DNA from: Pagrus major | Taxonomy: Eukaryota > Chordata > Actinopteri > Spariformes > Sparidae | Direction: 5' to 3' | Assembly: GCF_040436345.1 (NCBI RefSeq) | Contig: NC_133221.1 | Location: forward strand, 25,063,665 to 25,127,664 | Length of the DNA: 64,000 nt | Shown: positions 52,001-64,000 of the stretch, piece after piece | Numbering within the stretch: the stretch's first letter is position 1 | How the letters are laid out: every line of letters starts with the position of its first letter | Position numbers and translations under genes: made by a program | Notes under the pieces: generated by a model | Seen by the model: the letters and a program-made list of their open reading frames with translations, nothing else | Told to the model about the DNA's origin: nothing | The model's database searches: none

Positions 52001-53600
52001 CTTGATGCTATATGAGAATAAATTCAATATTTTTAATATTTTTTTAAAGCATGGTCAAAATCAAAGCAGCAGAGGCCATAGTACCATTATTCGTAGTCCA
52101 AAGCTTGGGTGCAGCTGTAAAATCACTGGACTGTACCCTTCCCATAGTACAGCTCTATACATCTTTCAACATGCTGCAGTTTATTGTACTTTGACCTCGG
52201 ATAAAAACGTCCTCTGACACAGAAAAGTGCAATGGAACGGTCATTCAAGTCAGAATCTCGGGCAAGATCCACAAATCCCAACTTCAACAACATAAACATG
52301 ACATCTGAGCAGTATAGTGGTGCACATAGTGAACAATTTAGACTACCTTTATCTTTCAACACTTTTTACCTTATGTGGTGTTTGTTTTGTGAAACGTGCT
52401 GTAACAACAGCTTTGTAGCTGTCACTTTCATTATTCAGCTGATTTATGCTCAATAGAAGTCTTTGCAAGCATGCAGTATGAGTCTACTCGTCCTGTCTTT
52501 TTTTAAGTGCCCTAATCTGTTAAATCAGCTGCTGTAGTTGCTTGTGAAGTTCACAGACTTGCCATACAATCATCCGTTTGCTGCCAACATCTATGTTTTC
52601 CCTAACAAATGCACTAGGATGCATTTAGATTGGAAGTCGGGAATACTAACTCGGGAATATCGACTTCCCTCAATGGATTGCTGTATTAGACCCTCCCTGT
52701 CGCCATCAATGGAGGTTTGTGCCTCCTTATTGTAACCATGACGACATCATCAACGTGTAAAATAGGTGGTGGGCTCCTGTTTCACATTTTTATGTGACAG
52801 GTATTACTGTCAGAATATATCTTTTTTTAAAATCATTAATTTCATTGCACACAAGAAAAAATACATAATAGATTTATATTTACAGTAGAACAAACAAATG
52901 CAGTTTATTTGTCTATATTATATATATTCATTATTTCAGCCTATCAAAAGTCTACGGTAAGTCTCAGTTGAAACTGATTTATTGGGATGACCTGTGAAAG
53001 CAGCTTTCATGCGCAGTTGTATAGACTGGAAAAAACAGTCCCATTATTTACAGTAACTGGTGAATGCCACGTGTTTTGCAGAAGTGCTTTAATTACAGAC
53101 AGCACACAGTATATCTACCTTTTGGTTATGCTTTCCCTTCTTTAGTCTGCTCCACTCTTCTACCACTTTCTTATACAATTTTAATACCTCACGAAACATG
53201 AGGAAAAATAAGGTAATATACAAAAATATATCTGATCTCATATTGGTCGATGATGATGACGCACATCAGGAAGAAAATCTTAGAGGGGTGGCGCTTCTCT
53301 TCTAGTGCTCTTAATAATTTACGTTAATTCTGTGTACGTCTCAAAATCAATTAAACTAAATGTGCAAAACAGCTTGTATGGAGGAGGGAATACACATGAA
53401 CATCATAGAGGGGATTTCCCCCACACATGCATAATGAACATGTTACAGAGAGAGAGCTCTGACTTTATACCCCCATTCTCCACCCCTGAATGACTATTAC
53501 ATTATTTATGAAGTGGGGATGTGCGCTGTACTGTATCTCTTGATGTACACTCCCTCTGCTGAAATGCAGCAAATCACCAGCTCCTGCCTGCATTTTAGGT
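49040..53600. other. Intergenic gap between plekhm2 and ano7
   Basis: Apart from the fold-back element at 50533-51117 and a weak repeat near 52615-52690 (GGAAGTCGGGAAT-like, resembling a common fish TIR end), I see no gene, RNA gene or regulatory motif that can be supported here. Confidence 0.5.
50533..51117. mobile_element. Kolobok-like fold-back MITE with TTAA ends
   Basis: The left end TTAAAGGTTAAGTTCGCTC and the following AAAAATGAAAATTCAGTCA pair with the right end (TGACTGAATTTTCATTTTTG and a terminal TTTAA). This is the layout of one of the most abundant fish and zebrafish MITE types. A second pair of arms inside (GCAGCATTCTCCTAAACAGC and its inverse) extends the hairpin. No coding capacity is visible. 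Confidence 0.85.
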
Positions 53601-53734
53601 CCATTACGGTAGCTCCCTCGTTGGAGCGGAGGAGCTTGACGAATGCAGAGACAGAGAGGAGGGAGAGGACAAGAGAAGCACAGATTGCTGCAGATCCAGA
53701 CTTTAGCAGCAACCTAATTTTAACCACAGCGAAG
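53600..53734 (+). other. ano7: Possible 5' UTR exon of ano7
   Basis: A GA-rich segment ends at the donor GCGAAG|GTACAG, and acceptors TTCTGCAG (53840) and GTGTCCAG (53875) lie before the start codon exon. The first exon of the transcript could be here. The upstream limit is a guess. Confidence 0.3.
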
Positions 53735-53904
53735 GTACAGTATCAAACACTATTTTCTCTCTCCAGTCTCTTTCTTTAAAGCCTGTCTCTAGTTGTTATC
53801 TGTGAATTACTTCAGTAATGAGCACAGATTTCTTCTGCAGTACAATTTGTCTGAATGCTTAGTATCTGTGTCCAGCCACAACACCTTCTGTCATCCTCCT
53901 CATC

Positions 53905-56900
53905 ATGTTGAGGAAGGGCTCAGAGCTGCAGAAGGGAGACAGAGAGGTCCTCCTGGATCTGGACTATGGAGGTGAAGCACAAACCACAGACGGCTATGGG
54001 AGTCTGCACAACGGGAGCTACATCCCGCCGAGATTTGTGAGCACTGTTTTACTTTGTTCCTATAATGCTGCAATGTGTTTTCCTTCCTTAGAGGAATCAC
54101 AAGGATTTCAAAAATAACTGCACATTGACACGGCAGGCGTAACCCTGCTGCTTGGCTCGTCCCTTCACACCTCAGTGACTTCCCTGAGATGTTGCAGTGA
54201 ATCTGATCAGCACTGTGGTGTCAGGTAGAGTGCATCACAGGGAAAATCAAAATGTCTTGTGCTGAAATGTGACTTTACTGCACTGAAAGATTCCCTTCAT
54301 CATTTTCCATCTCATCTTTCTGAACTCATTATTGCAAAGTGGAGGCTTTTATGATGCTGTGTAATGGCACTTTTATGATTTCATGGTTTAACCCCATCAT
54401 AAGGGAATTAACAGCCCATATGCAGACAAAAAGGATTTACAGGCAGGACAGTGAGTAGAAAATGATCTGTTTTTGCCTGCAGCTCTCACTTGTTTTTAAT
54501 TAATTAAGAGATCTTTATTAACATCTCAACTGGATGCTTTTAGCTTTCAGCCACAGCTGCTGACGGATATACGGAAGGTGACGATGATCCCATCCATATT
54601 CACTGTAACACAAGAAGCAACCAGCCACTTCCACAGCTGGGCAATTACTTCAGAGATGGAAGGACCAAAATCGGTAGGCAGCATCATTATTGGTTGTCAC
54701 AAACTAACTGATGGATGAGCGAGTCAGCCCTTCATTTAACCTTTTCGGACCTTTATGTTTGATCTGGGTCTAGACTTTGTGCTGGTGTGGGAGATTCGCT
54801 CGCGGAGGAAGAGACGAGGGAAGGGGAAGGGGAAGGTGACGGGTGAGGAGGGGGAGGCCGTGCCCACTGAGGAGAGCAGCAGGTCTGAGCGGAGGAAGGC
54901 ACAGCTGGCGCAGTGGAGGGAGAAGTTTGTTCAGAATCTGGAGAGTGTTGGATTGCTAATGGAAAAGGTAGATCAGATTATTCATCTTGTTAAAAAGTTC
55001 TTAATCTACTGATTCTTCTTGTTGAGTTATTAATCAACATCTTGTCTATGTCACCTCTCTTTCTCTCAGGAGGAAACAGCGAATGAAAAGAAAACAATAC
55101 ATTTTCTGAAAGTTAGCGCTCCTTGGGATGTGCTGGTGTGTTACGCTGAGGAACTCTGTGTGAGAGCCCCATTGCAGGTCAGTGCTGCTGTTTGTCATTA
55201 AATATGTCTATTTTAAAGTTATAATCCAAGATTTCTATGAATGGCACTGTCAGTCCAGCAGTCGGTCATGTCACACATGTTACATGGTGTACATTACACC
55301 TGCTAAACATCAGCAGAATAGCACTGTCATTGTGTGCATAGGGTTAGGGTTAGGGGTTACATGCTCAACATGCTGATGTTAACACTCAGCTCAAAGAATT
55401 GCTTTTCCAAAGTACAATCTCAACGATCCGTGTGCATGGCTGTAGACCAGAGCTGCCAAAAAGTACAAACTAGAATAACACGAGGAATCAGAAAACAAAT
55501 TCAGGTTAACACGATCGGTAGACAGGGCCGGGCAACATAGGAAAAACAGGAGCAAATCAGACAAACCAATGAAGAGTGAGGGGAAAACATGACTCCCGCG
55601 AGCAAAGTTGGCCCGTCACAAGGTTGAGTTTGGCCTGCTCGATGTCTCTAGAAAAAGTTAAAGATCATTTTTATGAAATTGTGATGTTGTAAATGTCTAG
55701 GATTCCAGTTATTAATTCATCTTTATGATTTGAGAGAGTGACACTTTGCACTGAAAGTAAATCAGTTAAGGGCACTCGGGATCCTGGTACCATTTTGCAT
55801 CTTAACAAAACAGTACAAATCAACTGGTGTTTATTTTTGGCCGGTGGTCTACCATTAAATTTTAGTTTTGGCCCTCCAAGTGAAAAAGTTTTGGCACCAC
55901 AGCTCTAGACTGTCGTGTTGTACATTAAACACCAGTATTTAGTGTTACTTGTGGAGTAAGCCTTCATTGAACAGGATTCAAATGCATACCCACACACAAG
56001 GGATTCACTGGGGAAAGAAATGCATGCACGTCCCGATCGTGCTGTGGAGGACAAAAGCCGATGAGTTGATAATTACCGTGTCGGACGGCATTGCTGTCTA
56101 AAAACACCACGTCACAATGAATCCTCTCAGCCCACGGCCTGTTTTGCTTTGTTGTAAACAGATACGAGTTGCTGTTCTTCTGTTGAATCACTGACAGAGC
56201 AGCTGCTGAAGATGTGGTTGCTGCCCCGAACGGTTGATTTTGATCATTTCAAACAAAACTCCGGTGCCTTTATCGCAAAAATGTACATAGCGTTAACCAC
56301 CAGCGACCACAGGTGTTGCCAAATAAACTGAAACTTTAAGGATTGTAACTTTATAAAGATAAGGATAAAAACATTCTGCATACTGCATGACTGTGTGTTT
56401 GTCTTCCAGGCACAGCCGAACCTGGACTTAAACACATCTGCTCGTGTGCTGAGTAGACTATGCATACCTAATGTGATGAGGGAGTCAGTGCCAAACAGGC
56501 CGCTGGACTATTACACATGTGCCTTTCGCAAGTCAAAGATGAACAGGTCTGTTGTAATTGACAATGGTAAATAATAAGATCTGTGAACATTATATCACAG
56601 TATATAAAAGTGTCTCGTCTACAGGTTCCTTGGCTGTGACGACCATGAAAACTACTTCACTAATACACAGAGACACCGTGTTGTGAGTAACAGAAATTCC
56701 TCTACAGTTCATGTACTCAGTCAAATTGTTCTCTCACTGAGTAAGACTTTTTTTTCAGGTGTATGAGATTCTTGCAAGGACGGTGTACGGGAAAAGGAAG
56801 AGGGCTGAGGTTGGTGTGGACAGACTGGTGAATGAAGGGGTGTACACAGCAGCTTTCCCCCTGCATGAGGTCAGATTTTATTCATCTGCTCTTTATTCCG

Positions 56901-59900
56901 AGGCAAAATTTATGCTATTTCCCTCTCTAAGCAACATGTTTTGTTTTCTTCACAGGGCCCCTTTCAGCTTCCAAAGTACGAGACTCGGCCTGACGAGCTG
57001 AACCAGCGGCAGATTCTTTACCACTACTGGGCCCGCTGGTGGAAATGGTACAAGTACCAACCACTGGACCACATCAGGGAGTACTTTGGAGAGAAGATTG
57101 CACTCTACTTTGCCTGGCTGGGTAAATATAAGTTCTTATCCAGATACATATATTAGGTACTGTGCCTGTTAAACATATTCAACCCCTTTCTCATGTTGAT
57201 GTTCATTTTTTTAACAGAAAGAAGTCTAATAAAAATATTCACTTAAAATACAAACCAAATAATTGATTGCATATGTGTTCATTTAGTGAAATCAAGGCAT
57301 GATGTGATCTGAGGTTAAATAAATAAATCCACTTGGTGATGTGTCACATTGATGGAAAACCTGCTTCATTTAGACAACGGAACATAAAGAACAAATCCAC
57401 AAGGTTATTGGAAAGTACAAATCATGAGAATGATACAAGAACATTTTCCAAAGCGCTGAATATCCCTCAGAGTGTAGTAAGAACCTTGGCAAATTGTAAT
57501 TGCCGACAAAGCTGCCTCTAATAAATACTGAGTGTAAGAGTTATGTAATCAATTATTTTTCATTTCAGTCACAGAGTGCAGATAAAGTTGGTTTCACTTT
57601 GACATTTAAGAGTCTTTTTTGGTTGATCAGCATCCAAATAAATCCAAGAGTCTGTAGCCATGTTAGCAACTCTGTGAGGCTGTGTATCTAATACATGTAC
57701 AGCAGTTGTTGAGATATTTGAGTCTGGACCAAAGTGGCGGACCGTCCCGCCGACTGTCCACAACATTTTCATACATGTAACATACTGTATAACAGTAGTC
57801 CAGGCATTAGCCATTAAAACTTCCACTGCTCTAAACACCTGCTTGGTAGATTTATCTGGGAAAAAATCCACCTGGTGCACAGAGAGTTACACGTTTTGCA
57901 TTCCAGCAGAAGTGGGTAATTGGCATGGGAGGTAAAATCCATTATGTCTGCACTAAGAGAAGCAAACACATCGAACTTTGTCGACAGATATTGTGAGGGA
58001 AATCTTGAGCCAATAAAACTTTCATCCTCAGCATTAGACACGCATCTGCAACACCAACCTGACCTCTTCATCGAGGACATCCCAGTATTGAACAGCAGCA
58101 CAGAACTTAAATTGCTCAACCCCTCTGCATCAGCTGAGAGCTGCAGCCTAATGGACCTTTATGTGTCTGCAGGTTTCTACACAGCCTGGCTGCTGCCCGC
58201 TGCAGTGGTAGGAACCCTGGTCTTTGTGTCTGGAGTCATGTCCATGGGTACCAACACACCAGCGTGAGTCCACACACTGCACAGAAATATACTGTTTGTT
58301 GTTTGTCTAATGTTTCACATAAGATAAGCCTTTATTGATCCCTGGCTCATTTCAATACAGTCAGATGTTTTTCTGCAGTAGCCTTACCTGGTCTGGCATT
58401 ACCAGTAGCTTAAAGTGGCTAATGTTAGCATACTTTACATATATACTGCTATATAACTGACATTACCGTTTCACTCGCTCTCTGCCAGATTTCCTAGTGA
58501 CAATATCTGTAGGGGCCCGGACACACCAGACAGTTGGCCGTCGACCAATATCAGGGCCATCGATGAGTGTCTGCGGCACTAGTCAGCCCTTGTCGGTAGC
58601 TTTTCAGCCGACAGAGCTCATTGGATTGGTGGTGGAGCCTGTCAGCAAGAGAAATCTCTCAAGAGAATTGGCTGTGCATGAGAAGAGATGGGGGAAAAGC
58701 TCATTGAGCCTTCCACTGTACTTCCTATGATTTCACCTATTTAGTGCTGTTTCTCCTTATTCTTAGCCAGTGCAACTGGCAACTTTTTATCAGACATAAT
58801 TCTGATTAAAAATGGCTAGCGAGAGTGGGGTAAAAATGATGGCAAATGCTGCTTAATTGTGAAAACGTTTTCCCTTTTTGAATGATGAATACAGACTACT
58901 GCCACCTGCTGGTCTGGAGAGTTAATTCCTCTCATGCAGGCACAGAACATAGGATACGAGCTGGCCGAAGGCTGTAGTCTTTGTGGTGTGTTTAAGTGCA
59001 GCTTTTCTGCCAAGACACCGGCGACTTGAGGCAACAAAACAGCCGGCCTTCGTCACTGCTAGTTTGTCGGTTTGGTGCATATGTGCCCTAAGGCAACTGA
59101 CCTTAGTGAATCTTATGACGTAAAGGAAAATTCACTGTGCCATTAATGTGTCAACCTTTAATTGTCACTTGTGGGGTGTAAAAAAAATAGTTTGTGACTT
59201 CAGAGTCATTTACGTGGTGGATCTGTTACTTGCTGAACAAAAACTGAACACAGTGACTTCCTGGAGTCCTTTCGCCACAGTTAGGGTTGCCAGGTTTGGT
59301 ACCATCAGGCCTGTACAGAGACTTATACTAAAACAAGCGCTTACAGACCATATCTGGCATCCAGCACCATAGTCCAGCTCCGTACCTAACGCACAGACAT
59401 GGGATTAGTATCGACCTACTCATCTTACATCTTACGGAGAGAAAGCAAATAAGTGTATTTCCCAGAATGTTGAACTATTTCCTTAAGCGATACCAGAATT
59501 GCCTCGAAATGAAAACTCCGCGCACACACTTCCTCCCAGATTATGTTAAGCAAGCACAGTTTGAGATACAAATATACCACAGCATCAAAGCACAGTCTGT
59601 TCTGCATGAAAACAAGCCCCATAATTATACAATCCACATGGGGTGTGTCTGTGCCCGACTCATCGTACATTAATTATCACTACAGTGGACTCTGCCTACT
59701 CAGCACTGTACAATCACTTCTCTTTCAGGGTATCTGTACCTGTATAGTGTTTGTACTAAATATTACCTCACCCAGTGTTTTCTATTTAACATTCAGTTTC
59801 TACAGCATCCTGTAGCTTTCAGTGACAAGAGAGATTAGAGAGGATGGATGACGAGTCAGTATCTCAGGAAAGAATACAACCAAATGTCTCAGATTCATGC

Positions 59901-62900
59901 GGTCCATTAGTTCACACTGTAGATTAAAGCCATTGATTAGTGGAGAACGGATGGAGATCAGTCTGTGGCAGCAATAAACTGTCATCTCATGTGATAATGG
60001 ACAAATAGCACAGAATAATGTTCCCGTTATATAAACAATGAAGATGGACGTCTCTTAGTGAGACCAGACTGTATTTGTGCAGCAAATCTCAAGTGTAGTC
60101 ATGTTTCAGTCACTCATTGAATGACAAGTAAAAGTGCAGTAGCTCTGGAAGACTGATTACAAAACCTTTCATCTGTTTTATTCTCTCACTCAATCTACAT
60201 AACCTGGATCTGTATGCATACAAGAAATATCTCTCTTCCAGTCAAATCTGATCAGCCACATGATATATCAAAATCTAAAAAGCAGTCCCGGTTTGAAAGC
60301 TTTAAAACAACGGTTTTCTCAGTTGCAACTAATCTTTCTCTATGTGCCTGTCAACAGCAAGGAGATCTGTAACAGTGGAGCAAGTTATCTGATGTGTCCT
60401 CTCTGTAACACATGCAAGGCCTGGAACATGTCTGATATCTGTGCCATGGCCAAGGTAATGAACTTTCCAATCATTTCACTGTACAAATAGACTAAAACTT
60501 GATATTTGTTTCACAAAGTGTGTCCTGTACCTTTCTGCGTTGCAGGTGGGCTACTTATTTGACCACCCAGGTACGGTCCTCTTCAGTGTGTTCATGTCCT
60601 TCTGGGCTGTAACCTTCCTGGAGTACTGGAAGCGAAAGATGGCCACCCTGGCCCATCACTGGGACTGTATGGACTTTCATGAAGAAGAGGTGACACAGTC
60701 CTTCCTTTCTTGCATGCTTTCAGTACGAATATGCCTCCCCAGAATGTGATGCAATGTGTCGCATCCTTGACAAAAATAGGAGTATACACGCACATCCAAA
60801 CCAAAAGGGACAGGTACTAATTTGAAAATGGGCCAAACATGATTTTTTAAAGTGGATATTTTGAGCCTTGCGGTGTGCGAGTTGTTATTTTATTGAGTGA
60901 GTCAATGAGAAAATCTGGAAATCAATGTAGTGTTCCTCAGCTGGTAGGATGACAGATTGTTCGTGAGCAGAGTTATAGTAGCACTTTTTGTTTCCCCCTC
61001 AGGAAATGCTCTTTTTCTTTGCCTCTACCTTAAGCTACCTTTTCTTTCATAAAAACATTATATAACAAATTTTAACAACAAAAAATTGGCCAAGGGCCAA
61101 TCCCAACAGCTAGCTAAATATTGTATTTATTTGTCCAATATAAGTATTTAGTGTGCCTCAACACATACTACCTCCAAAACCGATGCATTAAAAAAGAAAG
61201 TAACATGACTGAAATGTTGGTGACAATCACAATTACTCTCTATATCAAGCTAATCCTTGGCTGCGCATTAGCTACCTAATGTATACCATTAGCATTAAGT
61301 TTGATCCTAGATAAGTGTTTATTCCCCTTTTACCATTTCACACAGATGTTACATTATTGATACAGGGGGAGTTAATTACACAGTAAAACTTGTAAAACCT
61401 TGTCGCAGATATGTAAAGGAAGTTACACACCTCACCTCTAGGGAACCTACTTCTAAGGCATTGGTTCATATACCTTCTGTCTCTAAGCCTAGAGTCTGTT
61501 GATGTTAGTGTCATGACTGTGTTCCCCTCAGGAGCGACCTCGGCCAGAGTTTGCAGCTATGGCTCCGACTATGGAGCAAAACCCAGTGACTGGAGTCAAA
61601 GAGCCCTACTTTCCTGAGAAGACCCGGCTGTCCCGCATGTTTACTGGCTCCATGGTCATCATTATGATGGTGAGACACTGTTTAAAATTTTGTTAAAGAA
61701 TTTAGCATTACTTACTCCAGTTGTTCTCTATGGAAATGATCATTTATCATGACTTGATCCTGATGTGTCATCCTAATCAGATCCCATACAAGTACATATA
61801 AACGTATTCGCCTTCTCTTATCTCCTTCAGTTAATCTCTTCATACTTGGTTTCAGTGAAGAGTCTCAGTGTCTGTTAAGCTTTCACTGTTGTGATCCTGA
61901 AGATAAAGACAGGTGGGGTTCACACCTGTGTGCTATTCCACTCCATCCTGCAGTGGTAACTGAGCCTTTTTCTAAAAATGAATCCAGGTCATTTGCCCAC
62001 AGGGCTTGATATGATCTGATAATCTCAGCCGTGAACAGTAGGCTCAGTCTCAGGATTAAGTTGTTCTTGGACAGGGATCTGAGGATCAGCTTACACCCAC
62101 CCCTCTCCTGACAATACTGGTGGAGGTGGAAAATTTTAAATTGTACCATTGCAGCAACACCCACAGACTGTTAAGGCAAACTGCATAGAATAGTACCTAC
62201 GATCACCTACAGAAATCTGCAAAACAAACTAAGAGGAATCCCTGAGATTGAAGCCTCGCCAGTCAAGCAGCTTTCGTTTTTACTGCTAAAAAGCATCATG
62301 TAGCTATGGAGAGTGTTGTAGATGAGGATGGCTGCACTCCATTTGGCTGAGCTGGTGTGCCACATAATATATAGCCCGAGGGCGGGGAAACCTGCATAAA
62401 AGCACCTCCTAAATCAAATGAAAAACTACTTCACTTTTTTTTAATTCACCTTACAGTAATGTTGTTGACCCAGTATGTCTGTATCTTCCCTCACAGCTGT
62501 GTGTGGTGATGATCTTCCTGGTGACGGTGGTCATGTGCCGCGGTATCATCAGCGTGATGATGTTCCACACTGGCAGCCCTGTCCTGCGTACAGAGGTATA
62601 TCAGAGCTGCATAGAGCATGGATTTATGATATTATATGATATTATTATTTCTTGTTATGACCACTACATGTGTGCACCAGCTCCGTGCCCTCTCAGCGTG
62701 TGTCTTTACATTTATTCATGTGTGTGATCTCATCCTCAGGCAGGGACCATAGCCAACATCTCCAGCAGTATCGTGAATCTGGGCCTCATCCTGTTGATGG
62801 GCCGGGTCTACACTGCATTAGCTGAGCAGCTCACTAAATGGGGTGAGAATCAATACTGCTCTCTAACACCTCAAACCTCAATACTCTGTATTGATACCAG

Positions 62901-63942
62901 CCTCTCACTGTGTCCTCCCTAACTAAAAGCTAAGACTTGTCTTGAATTTGATCTCAGGATCTGGGGTATAAATAGTCTTTCAGTGAGGGCAACAACAAGA
63001 CATTTGCATCACTGCAGCACACAAACACATCTTTCAGTCAATGTATTACAGTAGTTGCATCCTCTGGCAACACTGAGGTGATCTGCAGAGCAATAGATAC
63101 ACAAATATTTACATAGTAATAATAATTAATTAATGATAAAAACCTGTGATGACATTTCCAGGAGTAGGTTCAGGAAACAGGAAACTATCTTTTGCGTCAG
63201 TCTAAAGCCACGAAGACACTCAAGCATCAGCTCAGTTAGCCTCTACCAACTGTTGGATAAAGGCTTTATTAGCTACTTTCAACTATCCAGCAAGTCAACA
63301 CACAGTACATTACCTCCTATGTTACTTTAAAAGATGGTGATTTTCATGTCCTACCAGCTTCTATCACTTAATCTAGACTTTAGGTAGTTAGCTTACAGCT
63401 AAACATAACAAGAAACATATTTCTCAGGTGTTGTTCCACATGGCTGAGGACCTCTATTAATATTAATATATAGCTAGCTATATTTGCTGTTTGATTGATC
63501 ATTGGATTGAATAAAATGTTGAGCTTACCAGCTGTCTGATACAGCTTACACTGTGTGTCACAGTTGTGTCCTTTTCACTCCATTTGCTACTTTAGAGGAT
63601 AATACTTTTCATGGATCTGTTTTACATAGTTGTGGCCAGTGTTTCTACCACTTCTATCACGCTATATATTTACCAAGTTACTGCTGACATCTTTAAACAT
63701 TAAAAAACATGTGAAGTCAGATGATCAGACAGGTTTTGAGATCATCACCTACTGTATAAGATAAACAGTAAGATTATCACCACGGATCAAATGTCTGAAA
63801 CACTGTGTGTCATTTTTTTCTCTGTTGCAGAGATGCACAGAACACAAACCCAGTATGACAATGCCTTCATCATGAAGGTGTTCATCTTCCAGTTTGTCAA
63901 CTTCTACTCGTCCCCCTTCTACGTGGCTTTCTTTAAAGGAAG
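53905..63942 (+). CDS. ano7: Anoctamin-7, N-terminal part (15 exons, continues beyond window)
   Basis: Exons: 53905-54036, 54544-54673, 54774-54967, 55070-55177, 56410-56546, 56625-56682, 56759-56869, 56956-57121, 58173-58263, 60358-60454, 60546-60689, 61532-61669, 62497-62595, 62740-62842 and 63831-63942. They join in phase to 606 codons. Anoctamins are ten-helix membrane proteins acting as calcium-activated chloride channels or lipid scramblases; ANO7 is thought to scramble (family knowledge). The cytosolic N-terminal dimerisation region contains [21 protein letters not shown] and [25 protein letters not shown] and [14 protein letters not shown] lead into helix 1 (about 347-367). Further hydrophobic spans lie near 418-437, in exons 12-13 and in exon 14. 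[15 protein letters not shown] and [11 protein letters not shown] are hallmark sequences before the pore region. The calcium-binding helices are outside the window. A lysine/arginine-rich insertion follows DFVLVWEI. The start matches the MLR opening of mammalian ANO7. Confidence 0.95.
55341..55356. repeat. Short telomere-like GGGTTA repeat in ano7 intron 4
   Basis: Two and a half units (GGGTTAGGGTTAGGGG). Too short to be more than a trace or a chance run. Confidence 0.6.
57150..57490 (+). mobile_element. Possible 5' fragment of a Tc1-like element in ano7 intron 8
   Basis: The left side (TACTGTGCCTG followed by CATATTCAACCCC) resembles the terminal repeat of a fish Tc1 family. Further on, the plus-strand frame [14 protein letters not shown] matches the helix-turn-helix (KALNIPxSTV) of Tc1 transposases. 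The rest of the transposase is absent. Confidence 0.45.
58319..58345. repeat. Short LINE/SINE-type 3' tail remnant
   Basis: ATAAGATAAGCCTTTATTGA followed by TCCCTGG resembles the 3' end shared by several fish LINE families. Only this tail is recognisable. Confidence 0.35.
58510..59090. mobile_element. Non-autonomous TIR element in ano7 intron 9
   Basis: The left end (TAGGGGCCCGGACACACCAG) and the right end (GGTTTGGTGCATATGTGCCC plus TA) are inverted repeats with several mismatches. The interior includes CTGCCACCTGCTGG and no transposase. The flanking TA may be part of the end or a target duplication. The superfamily is not assigned. Confidence 0.65.
60690..61531. other. ano7 intron 11, no recognised feature
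   Basis: AT-rich intron sequence without transposon ends or RNA genes that I can support. The same applies to intron 12 (61670-62496) and intron 14 (62843-63830). Confidence 0.45.
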
Positions 63943-64000
63943 GTGAGACATGAGTCACACAGAAACAATAGAGAAAAACATTTCATGCCACATAAGAGTT

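Noticed and set aside
55341-55356. Interstitial telomere suggesting an ancient chromosome fusion
   Set aside because: Only two and a half GGGTTA units, far too short to support a fusion.
57920-58267. 115-codon frame overlapping ano7 exon 9
   Set aside because: Only its end (from 58173) is real coding sequence; the upstream part is intron read through in the same frame and lacks similarity to anoctamins.
61883-62164. 93-codon minus-strand frame in ano7 intron 12
   Set aside because: No recognisable domain and no splice or promoter context; may be transposon debris but cannot be supported.

Overview
This window is vertebrate nuclear DNA, most probably from a teleost fish. It holds intron-rich genes with GT-AG splicing, compact introns, CA/TG microsatellites, and many short non-autonomous DNA transposons of the kind common in fish genomes, several ending in TTAA. 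Five protein-coding genes can be read, all on the + strand. The species cannot be named from the sequence alone.

Layout: 1-5.9 kb is gene-free flank with MITEs and a (TG)n tract. hspb7 (small heat-shock protein, 3 exons) lies at 6.2-9.9 kb with a TATA box at 5979. A CpG-rich block at 12.05-12.35 kb is the likely promoter and non-coding first exon of zbtb17 (Miz-1; BTB plus 13 zinc fingers), whose coding exons run 14.2-22.8 kb. ddost (OST48 subunit of oligosaccharyltransferase, 11 exons) spans 24.2-28.3 kb. plekhm2 (SKIP; RUN and PH adaptor linking lysosomes to kinesin-1, 20 exons) spans 30.1-45.9 kb with a long 3' UTR to about 49.03 kb. A gene-poor gap follows. ano7 (anoctamin 7) starts at 53.9 kb and runs off the right edge after 15 exons.

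For hspb7, zbtb17, ddost and plekhm2 the predicted exons join with consistent reading phase from ATG to stop, giving about 156, 929, 466 (or 441) and 1023 residues. ano7 joins in phase as far as the window goes (606 complete codons). The genes do not form one pathway. They are ordinary neighbours: hspb7, zbtb17, ddost and plekhm2 correspond to genes of human 1p36, while human ANO7 is on 2q37, so the right part of the window crosses a difference in gene order between fish and mammals.

The rest is mostly transposon debris. Notable cases are: a Harbinger-like element with a Myb-type ORF that makes up nearly all of a zbtb17 intron; a hAT-like element starting 8 bases after a plekhm2 splice donor; long fold-back elements; two piggyBac/Kolobok-like MITEs that abut and share one TTAA; and an inverse-strand Tc1 relic. 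I found no evidence of a wholly new biological system. The more unusual points concern introns, transposons and lineage-specific protein segments.
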